A stretch of DNA of 64,000 nucleotides from CAVPMN01 sp963706425 (GTDB taxonomy: Bacteria > Actinomycetota > Acidimicrobiia > Acidimicrobiales > Acidimicrobilacustridaceae). Below are positions 62,338 to 64,000 of this stretch, piece by piece. The notes below the pieces were generated by a model. The model did no database searches. It saw only the letters and a list, made by a program, of their open reading frames with translations, and was not told the origin of the DNA. Location: NCBI GenBank assembly GCA_963706425.1, contig CAVPMN010000020.1, forward strand, positions 1,860,001 through 1,924,000, read 5' to 3'. Within the stretch, counting starts at the first letter, position 1; every line of letters begins with the position of its first letter. A program made the translations under genes and the position numbers.

Positions 62338-63462
62338 TCACACACCCAGGTGCTGGCGCGGAGACTCGGTGGTGGCCGCCGCCAGCGCCTCGACGGCCTG
62401 GCGTTGCTCGTCGGACAGCGACTTGGGCACCGCCACCTGCACGGTGACGAGCAGGTCGCCCTTGCCCTTCTTCGACTCGACCCCACGGCCCTTGACCCGG
62501 AACACCTTGCCCGACGGGGTGCCGGCCGGGATCTTCAACGTGACCGGCTTGTCGCCGAGGGTGGGCACCGACACCTTCGTGCCGAGCGCCGCCTCCGCGA
62601 AGGTGACGGGCACGGTGAGCGTGAGGTGCTGGCCGTCGCGCCCGAAGAGGGGATCGGGCTCGATGTGCACGAGCACGAGCAGGTCGCCGGGCGGACCGCC
62701 GTTGCGCCCCGGACCGCCTCGGCCCTTGAGCCGGATGCGTTGCCCGTCGCTGACACCGGCGGGGATGCGCACCTTGACCTCGCGGGGTCGGCGTTCGACA
62801 CCGGAGCCCGAGCAGGTGGGGCACGGGTCGGTGACCACCGAGCCCCGACCGGCGCAGTTCGGGCAGGGCGTGCTGAACGAGAACATGCCCTGGTTCTCGT
62901 CGAGCACCCCTCGACCGCCGCACTGGGGGCACACCTGAGGAGCACTGCCCGGCCGCGCGCCCGATCCGTGGCACGTCGAACACGGCGCGTCACTGGTGAG
63001 GTGCAGCGAGGTGGTGACCCCCGCGGCCGCCTCGCGGAACGGCAGGTGCAGCTCGGCTTCGAGGTCGGCGCCGCGTTGCGGGCCGGCCCCGCGAGCCGCT
63101 CCCGGGCCGCGACGGCCACGACCGAACAGGCCACCGAACAGATCGCCGAGGTCGCCGGGGTCGAAGTTGAAGGTGGCCCCTCCGGGGCCACCGGGCGCGC
63201 CACCGAAGCCCATGCCGCCCATGGGCCCGAGGGTGCGGACCTCGTCGTACTCCTTGCGCTTGGCCTCGTCGCCCACCACGTCGTAGGCGGCCGAGACCTC
63301 CTTGAAGCGCTCCTCGGCCGAGGCGTCGCCCGGGTTGGCGTCGGGGTGCAGCTCGCGTGCGAGCTTGCGGTAGGCCTTGGTGATGTCCTTCTGCGTGGCC
63401 TTCTCGGACACGCCGAGGACCTTGTAGTAGTCCTTCTCGAACCACTCTCGCTGCGGCGCCAT
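62338..63462 (-). CDS. dnaJ: Chaperone DnaJ
   Basis: Co-chaperone of DnaK. J domain with HPD in ARELHPDANPGD, Gly/Phe-rich linker (GGMGFGGAPGGPGG), four zinc-binding CxxCxGxG repeats (CSTCHGSG, CPQCGGRG, CPNCAGRG, CPTCSGSG), and C-terminal substrate domains. It has 374 residues. It lies 8 bases behind grpE. Confidence 0.97.
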   Translation of the reverse strand: MAPQREWFEKDYYKVLGVSEKATQKDITKAYRKLARELHPDANPGDASAEERFKEVSAAYDVVGDEAKRKEYDEVRTLGPMGGMGFGGAPGGPGGATFNFDPGDLGDLFGGLFGRGRRGPGAARGAGPQRGADLEAELHLPFREAAAGVTTSLHLTSDAPCSTCHGSGARPGSAPQVCPQCGGRGVLDENQGMFSFSTPCPNCAGRGSVVTDPCPTCSGSGVERRPREVKVRIPAGVSDGQRIRLKGRGGPGRNGGPPGDLLVLVHIEPDPLFGRDGQHLTLTVPVTFAEAALGTKVSVPTLGDKPVTLKIPAGTPSGKVFRVKGRGVESKKGKGDLLVTVQVAVPKSLSDEQRQAVEALAAATTESPRQHLGV

Positions 63463-63470
63463 GTGGTCGG

Positions 63471-64000
63471 TCAGCCCCTGACCTTCACCATCGCCGGACG
63501 GAGGACCTGGCCCTTCCAGAGGTAGCCGGTGCGGAAGCTCTCGACGACCACGGCGTCACCGCCGTCGCCCTGCTCGTGCATGACGGCGTCGTGCAGGTTG
63601 GGGTCGAAGGGCTCGCCGACGGGATCCATGCGCTCGAGGCCCTCCTTCTCGAGCACGTCGACCAGCGACTTCGAGATGGGCTCGACGCCGTCGGCTCCGT
63701 GCTCGACCGCGGCGTCGCACGCGTCGAGGACGGGAAGGAGCTTGTCGGCGAGCTGAGCGTTGGCGCGGTCGGCCAACTCGACGCGCTCGCGCGACGTGCG
63801 CTTCTTGTAGTTGTCGAACTCGGCCTTCACCCGGCGGAGCGCGTCGAGGTATTCGTCGCGCTCGGCGGCGAGGTCGGATCGGCCGACGGTGCCGTCGACG
63901 AAGAGCTCCTCGTCGTCGGTGTCGCCGTCGGCAGCCGGGTCGCCTTCTGCGACCGCGGCTGCCTCGAGCAACTCGTCGTCGGTGACCGCCTCGTCGGGAG
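63471..64000 (-). CDS. grpE: GrpE, start beyond window
   Basis: Nucleotide exchange factor of DnaK. The long helix RDEYLDALRRVKAEFDNYKKR and the C-terminal beta domain NLHDAVMHEQGDGGDAVVVESFRTGYLWKGQVLRPAMVKV are clear. The frame stays open to the window edge (PDEAVTDDE), an acidic N-terminus typical for actinobacterial GrpE, so the start is outside. It leads into dnaJ and hspR. Confidence 0.94.
   Translation of the reverse strand, partial: PDEAVTDDELLEAAAVAEGDPAADGDTDDEELFVDGTVGRSDLAAERDEYLDALRRVKAEFDNYKKRTSRERVELADRANAQLADKLLPVLDACDAAVEHGADGVEPISKSLVDVLEKEGLERMDPVGEPFDPNLHDAVMHEQGDGGDAVVVESFRTGYLWKGQVLRPAMVKVRG

Overview
The window is about 70% GC and almost fully coding. The gene content points to a high-GC actinobacterium: a WhiB-family regulator, a GlnR-type orphan response regulator, F420-type luciferase-like oxidoreductase, HspR, ClpS next to DUF2017, and caa3-type oxidase genes. 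An uncultured Acidimicrobiia-like lineage is my best guess; this is inference, as there is no rRNA here. At least six otherwise well-conserved genes carry a single-base indel (glnII, a thioredoxin-like lipoprotein, serS, a repeat-rich surface protein, purL, purB). Two of them should be essential, so base-level assembly error is the likeliest cause and the genes are probably intact in the cell.

Layout. 1-3141: nitrogen assimilation (type II glutamine synthetase, divergent type I glutamine synthetase, GlnR-like regulator) with a GlnR-like site between the synthetases. 3166-12398: mixed metabolism (RidA, an unusual Fe-S/molybdo-hydroxylase fusion, Tat lipoprotein, ErpA-SufR-Mrp iron-sulfur genes, aldo/keto reductase, DUF779, serpin, acyl-ACP thioesterase). 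12507-13278: a WhiB7-like gene with a long leader that has a short upstream ORF, a perfect terminator hairpin and a possible antiterminator. 13480-19245: TlpA/CcdA redox pair, poly-gamma-glutamate hydrolase-like protein, LLM oxidoreductase, pdxH, methyltransferase, serS. 19424-30862: ABC exporter and a large aa3/caa3 cytochrome oxidase locus (ctaF, ctaE, ctaD, ctaC, then a second subunit I/III-like pair with a membrane protein, then ctaB and ctaA). The second subunit I has lost every metal-binding histidine. 30859-33192: clpS, DUF2017, a secreted metallopeptidase-like protein. 33293-33566: tRNA-Glu, tRNA-Asp, tRNA-Phe. 33705-37620: a two-component system flanked by two copies of a 27-bp operator-like box, then a phosphotransferase-fold protein. 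38340-53583: malic enzyme, pyrE and most of de novo purine synthesis (purM, F, L, Q, S, C, B, E, D, A). 53774-55144: an LPXTG-anchored surface protein. 55430-64000: chaperones (clpB with a HAIR-like palindrome; hspR, dnaJ, grpE) around a glycine betaine/choline-type ABC transporter.

Regulation. About a dozen genes have a TANNNT hexamer 6-8 bases before the start codon, as expected for leaderless transcripts; this also decides several starts (purF, DUF779). A 50-nt palindrome occurs three times between genes and is a dispersed repeat family. No CRISPR array, insertion sequence, prophage or rRNA was seen. The longest stretch without a clear gene is the whiB7 leader upstream region (12399-12592).
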